Source: Ga0077560 sp046330395
GTDB taxonomy: Bacteria; Actinomycetota; Thermoleophilia; Miltoncostaeales; Miltoncostaeaceae
Length of the DNA stretch: 64,000 nucleotides
Direction: 5' to 3'
Assembly: GCA_046330395.1 (NCBI GenBank)
Contig: JAXLSS010000001.1
Location: 1-64,000 of the forward strand
The notes below the pieces were generated by a model, which worked only from the letters and a program-made list of their open reading frames with translations, did not search any database and had not been told where the DNA came from. Positions 9,826-17,305 of this stretch are shown one piece after another. Each line of letters opens with the position of its first letter. The first letter of the stretch is position 1. The translations under genes and the position numbers were made by a program.

Positions 9826-9852
9826 GCACGCGTCCCCGCCGCAACCCGGCGG

Positions 9853-9963
9853 CTAGTGGTGGTGGTCGTCGCCCTTCTCCTGCATGGCCTTGGCCATGAG
9901 GATGATCGTGAGCACGGCGAGCGCCACCCACACGATGTACAGGAACCCGATTCCAACGAACAT
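9853..9963 (-). CDS. Small single-pass membrane protein with His tail
   Basis: A 36-residue protein starting MFVGIGFLYIVWV. It has one hydrophobic helix (about residues 2-25) and a short polar end with KGDDHHH. The ATG at 9963 has a strong ribosome site (GGAGG, seven bases upstream), which supports a real gene despite its size. It is divergent from the acyl-CoA carboxylase operon with about 200 bp between them. I do not recognise it. The layout resembles the small membrane subunits found beside respiratory or transport complexes, but no partner is evident here. Confidence 0.55.
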   Translation of the reverse strand: MFVGIGFLYIVWVALAVLTIILMAKAMQEKGDDHHH

Positions 9964-10170
9964 GCACGAACCTCCGGCGACCGGCACGGTGATGCGCACA
10001 CAATAGGCCCTGCGGCGCGCCCCGTGTATCGGCGCGTTCGTCACTGCGATTGCGGGCCATCCGCAGCCGATTGCAGGCCGAAGTGCCGGTCACAGCGGGC
10101 GTTTTGGTAGCCTCGCCGCCGACACCGCCGTGTCCGGGACGCACGGGTCGGGTCCAGACTGCGAGGTGGC

Positions 10171-11733
10171 ATGTCGGTTGAGGAGAAGCGCCAGCGGCTG
10201 CGCGACCTGCGCGCCGATGCCATCCACGCGGGCACCGAGAAGGCGGTGGAACGCCAGCACGCCCGCGGCAAGCTGACGGCGCGCGAGCGCATCGACCTGC
10301 TCCTGGACCCCGGCTCGTTCACCGAGCTGGACATGTTCACCCGCCACCGCTCCCACGGCTTCGGGCTGGAGGACAACCGCCCGTGGGGCGACGGGGTGGT
10401 CACCGGCCACGGCACCATCGAGGGCCGCCGCGTGTACGTGTTCAGCCAGGACTTCACGGTGTTCGGCGGCAGCCTGGGCGAGGTGTTCGCCGAGAAGATC
10501 TGCAAGGTCATGGACCTGGCGGTGAAGATGGGCTGCCCGCTGATCGGCATCAACGACTCCGGTGGCGCCCGCATCCAGGAGGGGGTGGTGTCGCTGGCCG
10601 GCTACGCCGACATCTTCTACCGCAACGTCCGCGCCAGCGGGGTGATCCCCCAGATCTCGGTGATCATGGGGCCCTGCGCCGGCGGTGCGGTGTACAGCCC
10701 CGCCATCACCGACTTCATCTTCATGGTGCGCGAGACCAGCCACATGTTCATCACCGGGCCGGAGGTGATCAAGACGGTCACCGGTGAGGAGGTCACCATG
10801 GAGGCGCTGGGTGGCGCGCAGGCCCACGCCACCAAGTCCGGGGTGTGCCAGTTCGCGTTCGACAGCGAGCAGCAGTGCCTCGCCATGGTGCGGGAGCTGA
10901 TGTCGTACATCCCGCAGAACAACCTGGAGCTGCCGCCGGGCTTCGACTGCGACGACCCGGTGGACCGCCAGGCCCCCGAGCTGGCCACCATCATCCCCGA
11001 CAACCCCAGCAAGCCCTACGACGTCAAGCGCATCATCGAGCTGGTGGCCGACGACGGCGAGTTCTACGAGGTGGCCGCCCTCTACGCCCAGAACATCGTG
11101 GTGGGCTTCGCGCGCCTCAACGGGCACAGCGTAGGGGTGGTGGGCAACCAGCCCAAGTCGATGGCGGGCGTGCTGGACATCGACGCCTCGGTGAAGGCGG
11201 CCCGCTTCATCCGCTTCTGCGACGCCTTCAACATCCCGGTGATCAGCTTCGTGGACGTCCCCGGGTTCCTGCCCGGCACCAGCCAGGAGTACGGCGGCAT
11301 CATCCTGCACGGCGCCAAGCTGCTGTACGCCTACGCCGAGGCCACCGTGCCGAAGATCACCGTCATCACCCGCAAGGCCTACGGCGGCGCCTACGACGTG
11401 ATGAGCAGCAAGCACCTGGGCGCCGACTTCAACGCCGCCTGGCCCACGGCGGAGATCGCGGTGATGGGGCCGGACGGCGCCGTCAACATCGTGTTCCGGC
11501 GCGAGCTGGAGGCCGCGGTGGAACGGGGCGAGGACGCCGCGGCGCGCCGCGCCGAGCTGGTGGAGGAGTACAAGGAGCGCTTCGCCAACCCGTACATCGC
11601 CGCCGAGCGCGGGTACGTTGACGACGTCATCGAGCCGGAGGAGACCAGGCCCTGGCTCATCCGGGCGCTGGAGGCGTGCCTCACCAAGCGGGAGGCGGCC
11701 CCGCAGCGCAAGCACGGCAACATCCCGCTATGA
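10171..11733 (+). CDS. pccB: Acyl-CoA (probably propionyl-CoA) carboxylase, beta subunit
   Basis: The carboxyltransferase subunit (520 residues) moves CO2 from carboxybiotin on the alpha subunit to acyl-CoA. Two crotonase-fold halves are visible: the N half with GINDSGGARIQEG and GPCAGGAVYSPA oxyanion-hole glycines, and the C half with DVPGFLPGTSQE and RKAYGGAYDVMSSK. The Asp in GGAYDVM is the residue associated with propionyl-CoA preference in characterised actinobacterial homologs, so methylmalonyl-CoA is the likely product. The ATG at 10171 follows a GAGGTG ribosome site. It overlaps the epsilon gene and is followed by the biotin-carrying alpha subunit. Confidence 0.93.
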   Translation: MSVEEKRQRLRDLRADAIHAGTEKAVERQHARGKLTARERIDLLLDPGSFTELDMFTRHRSHGFGLEDNRPWGDGVVTGHGTIEGRRVYVFSQDFTVFGGSLGEVFAEKICKVMDLAVKMGCPLIGINDSGGARIQEGVVSLAGYADIFYRNVRASGVIPQISVIMGPCAGGAVYSPAITDFIFMVRETSHMFITGPEVIKTVTGEEVTMEALGGAQAHATKSGVCQFAFDSEQQCLAMVRELMSYIPQNNLELPPGFDCDDPVDRQAPELATIIPDNPSKPYDVKRIIELVADDGEFYEVAALYAQNIVVGFARLNGHSVGVVGNQPKSMAGVLDIDASVKAARFIRFCDAFNIPVISFVDVPGFLPGTSQEYGGIILHGAKLLYAYAEATVPKITVITRKAYGGAYDVMSSKHLGADFNAAWPTAEIAVMGPDGAVNIVFRRELEAAVERGEDAAARRAELVEEYKERFANPYIAAERGYVDDVIEPEETRPWLIRALEACLTKREAAPQRKHGNIPL

Positions 11734-11918
11734 GGCTCACCATCGAGGGTTCGCCGCCACCCGAGGCGGCGGCCGCCATCGCGGCGGCGGTGGAGGCCCT
11801 GATGGGCGGGGGCGAGCCCGACACCCCGGCCGGCGTGCCCGCGTGGCGGCTGGCGGGGCTGCGGGAGGGCGTGGCCACCCCACTCCAGGCCCGTGACCTG
11901 GCGGCGGCACGGCACTGA
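11730..11918 (+). CDS. Acyl-CoA carboxylase epsilon subunit
   Basis: A 62-residue protein whose ATG overlaps the beta-subunit stop (ATGA). It shows the weakly conserved epsilon pattern: an N-terminal beta strand with IEGSPPPEAAAAI, an Ala-rich helix, a low-complexity linker and a conserved Trp near the end (PAWRLAGLREG). In Actinomycetota, epsilon stabilises the alpha-beta assembly and raises activity. Its place between beta and alpha genes, with 26 bases to the alpha start, is the main support, since the sequence alone is short. Confidence 0.78.
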   Translation: MRLTIEGSPPPEAAAAIAAAVEALMGGGEPDTPAGVPAWRLAGLREGVATPLQARDLAAARH

Positions 11919-11944
11919 CGGCACAGGCAAAAGGAGCAGGGCGG

Positions 11945-13729
11945 ATGTTCAGCAAGGTGCTGGTGGCCAACCGGGGCGAGATCGCCATCCGCGTGTTCCG
12001 CACGCTGCGGGAGATGGGCATCGCCTCCGTGGCCGTGTACAGCGAGGTCGACCGCGACGCGCTGTTCGTGCAGCACGCCGATGAGGCGTACCTCATCGGC
12101 CCCGGCCCCGCCACCGAGAGCTACCTGAAGGCCGACGTGGTGATCGACGTGGCCCGCCGCAGCGGCGCCGAGGCGATCCACCCCGGCTACGGCTTCCTGG
12201 CCGAGAACGCCGGGTTCGCCCGCGCGTGCGCGGAGGCCGGCATCGTGTTCATCGGCCCGCCCGCCGAGGCCATCGACGCCATGGGCTCCAAGATCGGCGC
12301 GCGCGCCCTCATGAAGGACGCCGGCGTGCCCATCGTGCCCGGGGTCACCGACGCGGTGGACACCGTGGACGCCGCGCACGCCATCGCGCAGGAGATCGGC
12401 TACCCCATCGCCGTCAAGGCCGCGGCCGGCGGCGGTGGCAAGGGCTTCCGCGTGGCGATGCGGCCCAACGACCTGGAGGACGCCTTCGAGGGGTCGCGCC
12501 GCGAATCGGAGAAGTTCTTCGCCGACTCGGTGGTGTACCTGGAGCGGTACCTGCCCGAGCCCCGCCACGTGGAGATCCAGATCCTGGCCGACACCCACGG
12601 CAACTGCGTGTGGCTGGGCGAACGCGACTGCTCGGTGCAGCGCCGTCACCAGAAGCTGATCGAGGAGACCCCCAGCCCCGTGGTGTCCGACGACCTGCGC
12701 CGCCGCATGGGCGAGGCGTCGGTGCGCGCCGCCCGCGCGGTGGGCTACACCTCGGCCGGCACGCTGGAGTACCTGGTGAGCGGTGAGGAGTTCTTCTTCC
12801 TGGAGATGAACACCCGCATCCAGGTGGAGCACACCATCACCGAGATGGTCACCGGCGTGGACCTGGTTCGCGAGCAGGTGCGCGTGGCCGCCGGGGAGGC
12901 CCTCAGCATCACCCAGGACACGGTGGCCCCGCGCGGCCACGCCTTCGAGTGCCGCATCAACGCCGAGGACGCCTCCAAGCGGTTCCTGCCCGCGCCCGCG
13001 GCCATCACGGCCTACCGCGAGCCCTCGGGCCCCGGCATCCGGGTGGACTCCGGGGTGCGCGCCGGGTCGGTGGTGGCCGAGATCTACGACCCCATGGTGG
13101 CCAAGCTGATCGTGTGGGACGTCGATCGCGAGTCGGCGCGCCGCCGCATGCTGCGGGCCCTCGACGAGTACGTGGTGGAGGGCCCCGCCACGCTCATCCC
13201 GTTCCACAGCTGGCTGCTGCAGCACCCCGACTTCATCGCCGGCGGCGCATGCCACGCCGAGCTGGCGCGCCTGGCCGACACCCCCACGCCCATCCCGGGT
13301 CCGGAGACCCCGGGCGTGTCGGTGCCCGGCGACGTCGCCGATGAGGCGGAGCCCACCGTGACCCGCAGCCTCACCGCCGAGGTGGACGGCCGCAGGTTCA
13401 GCGTGCGGCTGCACATCCCGGAGAGCCAGGCCGCACCCGCGGGCGGCGGCGGCCGTGCCCGCAGGAAGCCCTCGGGGCGGGCCGCGGAGGTGGCGACGCA
13501 CCACGCCGGCGCCGCACCCGAGAACGTGGTCACCCCCATGCAGGGCACGGTGCTGCGCGTGCTGGTCACCGAGGGCCAGGAGGTGGCCGCGGGCGACGTC
13601 CTCTGCATCGTGGAGGCCATGAAGATGGAGAACGAGGTGGTGGCCCACCAGCCCGGCACCGTCCACAAGCTCTCGGTGAGCGAGGGCGATTCGGTGCAGG
13701 CGGATCAGGTCATCGCGATCGTCTCGTAG
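11945..13729 (+). CDS. pccA: Acyl-CoA carboxylase, biotin carboxylase/biotin carrier alpha subunit
   Basis: A 594-residue two-part enzyme. The N-terminal biotin carboxylase (residues 1-445) shows KVLVANRGEIAIRV, the glycine-rich AAAGGGGKGFR ATP loop, the EMNTRIQVEHT active site and RINAED. The C-terminal biotinyl domain carries EAMKMEN with biotin on about K560. It carboxylates its own biotin with bicarbonate and ATP and passes it to the beta subunit. The ATG at 11945 follows AAAAGGAGCAGGGCGG. Third gene of the beta-epsilon-alpha operon; copy 2 of the structured element begins 29 bp after its stop. Confidence 0.95.
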   Translation: MFSKVLVANRGEIAIRVFRTLREMGIASVAVYSEVDRDALFVQHADEAYLIGPGPATESYLKADVVIDVARRSGAEAIHPGYGFLAENAGFARACAEAGIVFIGPPAEAIDAMGSKIGARALMKDAGVPIVPGVTDAVDTVDAAHAIAQEIGYPIAVKAAAGGGGKGFRVAMRPNDLEDAFEGSRRESEKFFADSVVYLERYLPEPRHVEIQILADTHGNCVWLGERDCSVQRRHQKLIEETPSPVVSDDLRRRMGEASVRAARAVGYTSAGTLEYLVSGEEFFFLEMNTRIQVEHTITEMVTGVDLVREQVRVAAGEALSITQDTVAPRGHAFECRINAEDASKRFLPAPAAITAYREPSGPGIRVDSGVRAGSVVAEIYDPMVAKLIVWDVDRESARRRMLRALDEYVVEGPATLIPFHSWLLQHPDFIAGGACHAELARLADTPTPIPGPETPGVSVPGDVADEAEPTVTRSLTAEVDGRRFSVRLHIPESQAAPAGGGGRARRKPSGRAAEVATHHAGAAPENVVTPMQGTVLRVLVTEGQEVAAGDVLCIVEAMKMENEVVAHQPGTVHKLSVSEGDSVQADQVIAIVS

Positions 13730-13758
13730 GCCTCAGACACCGCGTTTTAGAGGGTTGC

Positions 13759-13962
13759 CCTCGCAGGGTTCCGTTCAGGATGGCGGGTCCGGCGAGTTGA
13801 TCGTCACCACCGCGGCTTGCGCCTGCCTGGTCACAGGTTGCACCTCGCCATCCGTGGCTCGGGGGACTCACACCCTGCACCATCCCCAATCAGGGGCGCA
13901 GCCGCACCCTGGCCAGGCGGAGACGGCGACATATGTCGCGGAACCGGCCTTCGGCCGGTTCC
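13759..13962 (+). repeat. Structured intergenic element, copy 2
   Basis: Same orientation as, and just downstream of, the carboxylase alpha gene. Helices: GCAGGG 13763-13768 with CCCTGC 13873-13878; GGATGG 13778-13783 with CCATCC 13848-13853, extended by CGAG 13793-13796 with CTCG 13844-13847; CCCC-AATCA-GGGG 13884-13896; terminal hairpin 13940-13962 (GGAACCGGCC/GGCCGGTTCC, loop TTC). A following CGCCCT/AGGGCG hairpin (13982-13996) overlaps the end of the convergent gene. The last hairpin differs in sequence from copies 1 and 3 yet pairs perfectly. The rest of the 259-bp gap holds nothing else I can identify. Confidence 0.8.
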
Positions 13963-13988
13963 AATACGTCAGATCATCCACCGCCCTT

Positions 13989-15380
13989 TCAGGGCGTTGG
14001 GGGAATCCGTATCGGACCACCCGTCTGGGAGACCGTGTTCGTGTTGATGTCACGCACGGACAGCTTCCACCGGTACATGCCGGGGTCCATCCCCAGCGCC
14101 CCGATGGGCTTGCTGAAGCTGTAGCGCACGGGGCGGTTGCGGGCGGTGACGCGGCGGGTCTCCAGGTGGCGGGTCACCGTGCCCTTCCGGCCGAGGCGCA
14201 GGATCACCCAGAAGTCGCCGTAGTCCACGTCGTCGCATGAACGCACCCACCAGTACAGCCGCTGGTTCTGCACCCACACCGTGGCCGCCAGGAGGGCGGG
14301 CTTGTCGGCCTTGCCGTTGAAGGCGGAGGGGCACCCGCCGGGGGTGGTCTGGCCGTCCGCCGAGGTGGTGGTGCCGGTGCCAGCGCGCGTCCCGTCCGCC
14401 GCGGCACGGTGGCCACCGCCCCCCACGGACATCACAAGGATGAGGGCGGCTGCGGCGGCGGTGAGCACGGCCAGCAGCGCCAGCCAGGCCGTGGTCTCCT
14501 GCTCGACGCCATGGGCCGGGGCCGTGCCGGTGAGGGCCTCCATGCGGGTGTCGTGGGCCCGTTCCTCCAGCGCGGCCACCCGGGCGGCCGTGCTGGGCCA
14601 CACGAAGTCGCGGATGGCGCGGGAGGCCGGGGGCATCAGCAGCATCACCTGGAGCGGTGCCCAGCGACCGCCGCGTGGCACGCCGTCATCCAGCATCTGC
14701 AGGGCCCGCGCCACCGCGCCGGGATCCCCGGTGCGCGCCACGGCGGCCTCGTCGGCGGCGGGTTCGCGCGCGTGGATCAGCAGCACCACCGCCGCCACCG
14801 CAACCACCAGGCCGAACAGGCTCCACATCACCGCCCCGGCGCCGGAGGTGAGGCGCGCCAGCAGCACCACGACGGCCGCGATGGGGAGGGGCCAGCCCAC
14901 CGCGTCCAGCACCGCCAGGGGCGGTCGCTCGCGTGACAGTTCACGCGCGATGATGGCCTCCTGGGCCCCGGCGTCCTCGGTGGCCGCCATCAGGCCCTCG
15001 CTCAGCACCAGCCGTGGCGATCCCGGCCAGCCCGCCTCGAAGGCCATCATCCCCGTGGCGGTGGGTGCGTGCAGCAGCCGGGGCGGGGTCACCACCGGCG
15101 ACCGCCGGCTCATGACGGCCACGGTGCGGTGCAGCGCCTCGTTGAGGTGCTCCGGCACCACCACCGCCCCGATGAGCCGGGGCGCGAGGGCGCTGCGCAG
15201 CACCGGCCCGGACAGCATGAACAGCGTCACCAGCAGGCCCAGCCACCATGCGGTGCGCCACGCGGTGGTGAGCACCACCAGCGCGGCCAGCAGCACCAGC
15301 GCCGCGGCCACGACCGCGCGCCGATCGGGATTCGCCAGGCTGCTCCGGGGCGAATGATCGGTGCCGTGCTGCTGCTCCAT
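13989..15380 (-). CDS. Membrane protein with degenerate M48 (HtpX-like) peptidase domain
   Basis: About 463 residues. Two adjacent membrane helices (about 17-35 and 39-58) precede a segment laid out like M48 zinc peptidases (PTATGMMAFEAGW, SPRLVLSEGLMAA). The metal-binding HExxH is replaced by RELSR (in IIARELSRERPP), so it should not bind zinc that way. Further helices follow (about 150-190) and another near 330, then an extracellular C-terminal domain with a cysteine pair and WVQNQRLYWWVRSC. It may be a non-catalytic membrane quality-control or scaffolding protein. Start ATG 15380; a GTG at 15389 is also possible. Confidence 0.65.
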   Translation of the reverse strand: MEQQHGTDHSPRSSLANPDRRAVVAAALVLLAALVVLTTAWRTAWWLGLLVTLFMLSGPVLRSALAPRLIGAVVVPEHLNEALHRTVAVMSRRSPVVTPPRLLHAPTATGMMAFEAGWPGSPRLVLSEGLMAATEDAGAQEAIIARELSRERPPLAVLDAVGWPLPIAAVVVLLARLTSGAGAVMWSLFGLVVAVAAVVLLIHAREPAADEAAVARTGDPGAVARALQMLDDGVPRGGRWAPLQVMLLMPPASRAIRDFVWPSTAARVAALEERAHDTRMEALTGTAPAHGVEQETTAWLALLAVLTAAAAALILVMSVGGGGHRAAADGTRAGTGTTTSADGQTTPGGCPSAFNGKADKPALLAATVWVQNQRLYWWVRSCDDVDYGDFWVILRLGRKGTVTRHLETRRVTARNRPVRYSFSKPIGALGMDPGMYRWKLSVRDINTNTVSQTGGPIRIPPTP

Positions 15381-15452
15381 ACGCCACACGGTTTCGACGG
15401 TCTGCCACCGTGCCCTTCCCGGGTGCCGCTCGCGTTTCGCGGTGCGGCTGCC

Positions 15453-15458
15453 TATGGT
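15453..15458 (+). promoter_or_regulatory. -10 box TATGGT, leaderless GTG start
   Basis: TATGGT ends 8 bases before the GTG at 15467; no ribosome site is present. This decides for 15467 over longer in-frame starts. Confidence 0.5.
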
Positions 15459-15466
15459 TCGCGGCC

Positions 15467-16579
15467 GTGACCGCCCGACCCCGCCTGGTGTTCCTCGTCA
15501 TCGCGGTGGTCGCCGTGGTCGTGGCCGGGGCGGCATGGCTGCTGTTGCGCGGTGGCGGGCCGCACGACGCCCCCGCGGTGACCGGCCCCACGCCCACCAC
15601 CGCGGCGCAGGTGCCGTACGACCCCGAGGCGCCCATCAACCAGCCCGTCCCGGCGGACGCCGCCGCCGACCCGCGCAGCGCGGCCATCGTGGCCCGGCTG
15701 GTGAGCAACATCCAGGCGGGGGGCCTGATCATCGCCGCCGGCGACGAAACCCCGCCGGTGTACGTGGTGCACAGCACCGACCCCTTCCTCAGCCTGCACG
15801 TCGACGGCAAACCCCAGCGGTTCCGCGTGCCCGCCGCGGCCGTCACCGGCAGCGGTGCGGACGCCCCCCTGATGCTGCTCGACCCGGACCACCCCGACCT
15901 GGGGCGCGACGTGGAGCTGCGCATGTTCAAGGCGCACATCGATCGCGCCAACGGCGTGCTGTACGGGGATGGGGCCAGCCTGGGCCACTACAACAACGAC
16001 GGCCGGCGCCTCAACCCGGACGGCAGCCGGTCGGTGGGCGTGCCCTTCCTCGGGCACGGCACCGGCAGCGGGCTGTCGATGCTGGCCGGCCTGGTGCGGT
16101 CCGAGGAGGTGCGCGCCGGCGCCATCCACCACGCGCTGCGGTTCGCCTATTCGGCGCCGGACTTCACCAACGCCTTCCGGTCACCCGCGGTGCACACCGA
16201 CCAGCCCAAGGGCGGGGTCACCCGCGACCCGGCGTCGGCCATGGACATGGGGATGCGCCTGCGGCTGGACCCGGCAGTGGACTGTTCCACGCGCACCGTG
16301 CCGCACCATTCGGACACCTCGGGCCCCACCCGGTTCCTGCGGGTGGTGTGCCGGGCACTGCAGCGCTACGGGATGGTGGCGCTGGACGGGTCCACCGACG
16401 GCCACGTGCTGCTGGAGATGGAGGGTGACGCCACCGCCCACTGGGGCACCGTGATCGGCCCCACGTACTACGGCGGCTGGGGCTACACCCTGCGCCCCAA
16501 GGGCGTGCGCGACGGTCTGGGCCGCGGCGACAGCTCGGGCATCCCGTGGGACCGCATGCAGGTGGTTGCCGGGTCCTGA
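15467..16579 (+). CDS. Secreted or membrane-anchored protein, paralog family A (member 1)
   Basis: A 370-residue protein with one N-terminal helix (about residues 6-26) acting as signal or anchor and an extracellular rest. It shares with the proteins at 22.7-24.6 kb and 33.7 kb a run of motifs. These are an early YVVHSTDP segment, DPDHPDLGRDVELR, HYNNDGR, GLVRSEEVRAGAIHHALRF, TDQPKGG, MGMRLRLDP, a long ALQRYGM helix and SSGIPWDRM at the end. The GLVR..EV..G.I.HALRF pattern recurs in secreted actinobacterial proteins for which I know no function. The His and Asp content of the core would suit a metal-dependent or carbohydrate-active fold, but this is a guess. Confidence 0.75.
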   Translation: MTARPRLVFLVIAVVAVVVAGAAWLLLRGGGPHDAPAVTGPTPTTAAQVPYDPEAPINQPVPADAAADPRSAAIVARLVSNIQAGGLIIAAGDETPPVYVVHSTDPFLSLHVDGKPQRFRVPAAAVTGSGADAPLMLLDPDHPDLGRDVELRMFKAHIDRANGVLYGDGASLGHYNNDGRRLNPDGSRSVGVPFLGHGTGSGLSMLAGLVRSEEVRAGAIHHALRFAYSAPDFTNAFRSPAVHTDQPKGGVTRDPASAMDMGMRLRLDPAVDCSTRTVPHHSDTSGPTRFLRVVCRALQRYGMVALDGSTDGHVLLEMEGDATAHWGTVIGPTYYGGWGYTLRPKGVRDGLGRGDSSGIPWDRMQVVAGS

Positions 16580-16696
16580 CCCTGCCCGGATGGACGGGTC
16601 CGACCGTGGGGAAAACTGTGCCAACGGGCGACCAGCCCGCGACGGGGTGTGCGGTACTCTCGCCAGACGGATGGACCCACAACAGGGGCGGTGGAC

Positions 16697-17305
16697 GTGC
16701 CGAAGGGCCTGATCAGGTTGGTGAGTGTCGCGGTCGGGGTGATCGCATTGCTGGCGGGCATCATCGCCGTCACCCAGCGCAGCACCCAGTACACGGCCAG
16801 CGCCTCGGTGATCCTCAACCCCACCTCCAAGAACTCGGCGGAGGACGTCGGCGCCATCGACACCCTCAGCCGCGACCTGGCCCAGAACACGGTGGCGCAG
16901 GCCCTGGCCGGTGACACCAACCTGCGCAAGGCCTTCGGCGTGGCCGGCATCACCTCCCAGGAGGCCTCGCAGGTGTCGGTGGACACCAGCGTCGTCGCCA
17001 GCACCTCCAAGATCTACGTCAACGCGCACTCCTCCGACGCGCGGCTGGCGGAGCGCGCGGCCAACGCCGTTGCGGCGTCCACGCCCGACCTCTCGGGCTT
17101 CCTCACGCCGTACGAGCTGAAGGTCACCGACGACGCCCAGGGCACCGCCGCGCAGTCCGGTGCCGGCACCGGCACCCTGCTCGTCCTGGCACTCCTCCTG
17201 GCCGTGGGACTCGGCCTGCTCACCTTCGCGGTGCTCAGCCGCCTGGCCCGCGACGGGCGCCTTGACGGCCTGTTCGCCATGGTCAGCGGCCAGCGCGCGC
17301 AGTGA
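16697..17305 (+). CDS. Wzz-like polysaccharide chain-length/co-polymerase protein
   Basis: About 202 residues with two membrane helices (about 6-28 and 157-180) enclosing an extracytoplasmic domain, the layout of Wzz-type polysaccharide co-polymerases that set chain length. The loop begins with YTASASVILNP, typical of the family, and ends near TPYELKV. No cytosolic tyrosine-kinase domain is attached. The GTG at 16697 follows AGGGGCGGTGG. Its stop overlaps the start of the Wzy-like gene, and the two open a run of four polysaccharide assembly genes on the plus strand. Confidence 0.75.
   Translation: MPKGLIRLVSVAVGVIALLAGIIAVTQRSTQYTASASVILNPTSKNSAEDVGAIDTLSRDLAQNTVAQALAGDTNLRKAFGVAGITSQEASQVSVDTSVVASTSKIYVNAHSSDARLAERAANAVAASTPDLSGFLTPYELKVTDDAQGTAAQSGAGTGTLLVLALLLAVGLGLLTFAVLSRLARDGRLDGLFAMVSGQRAQ

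Noticed and set aside
13759..13962. Structured element as a cobalamin, c-di-GMP or T-box riboswitch
   Set aside because: The conserved cores of those families were not found and no gene lies downstream on the same strand in any copy.
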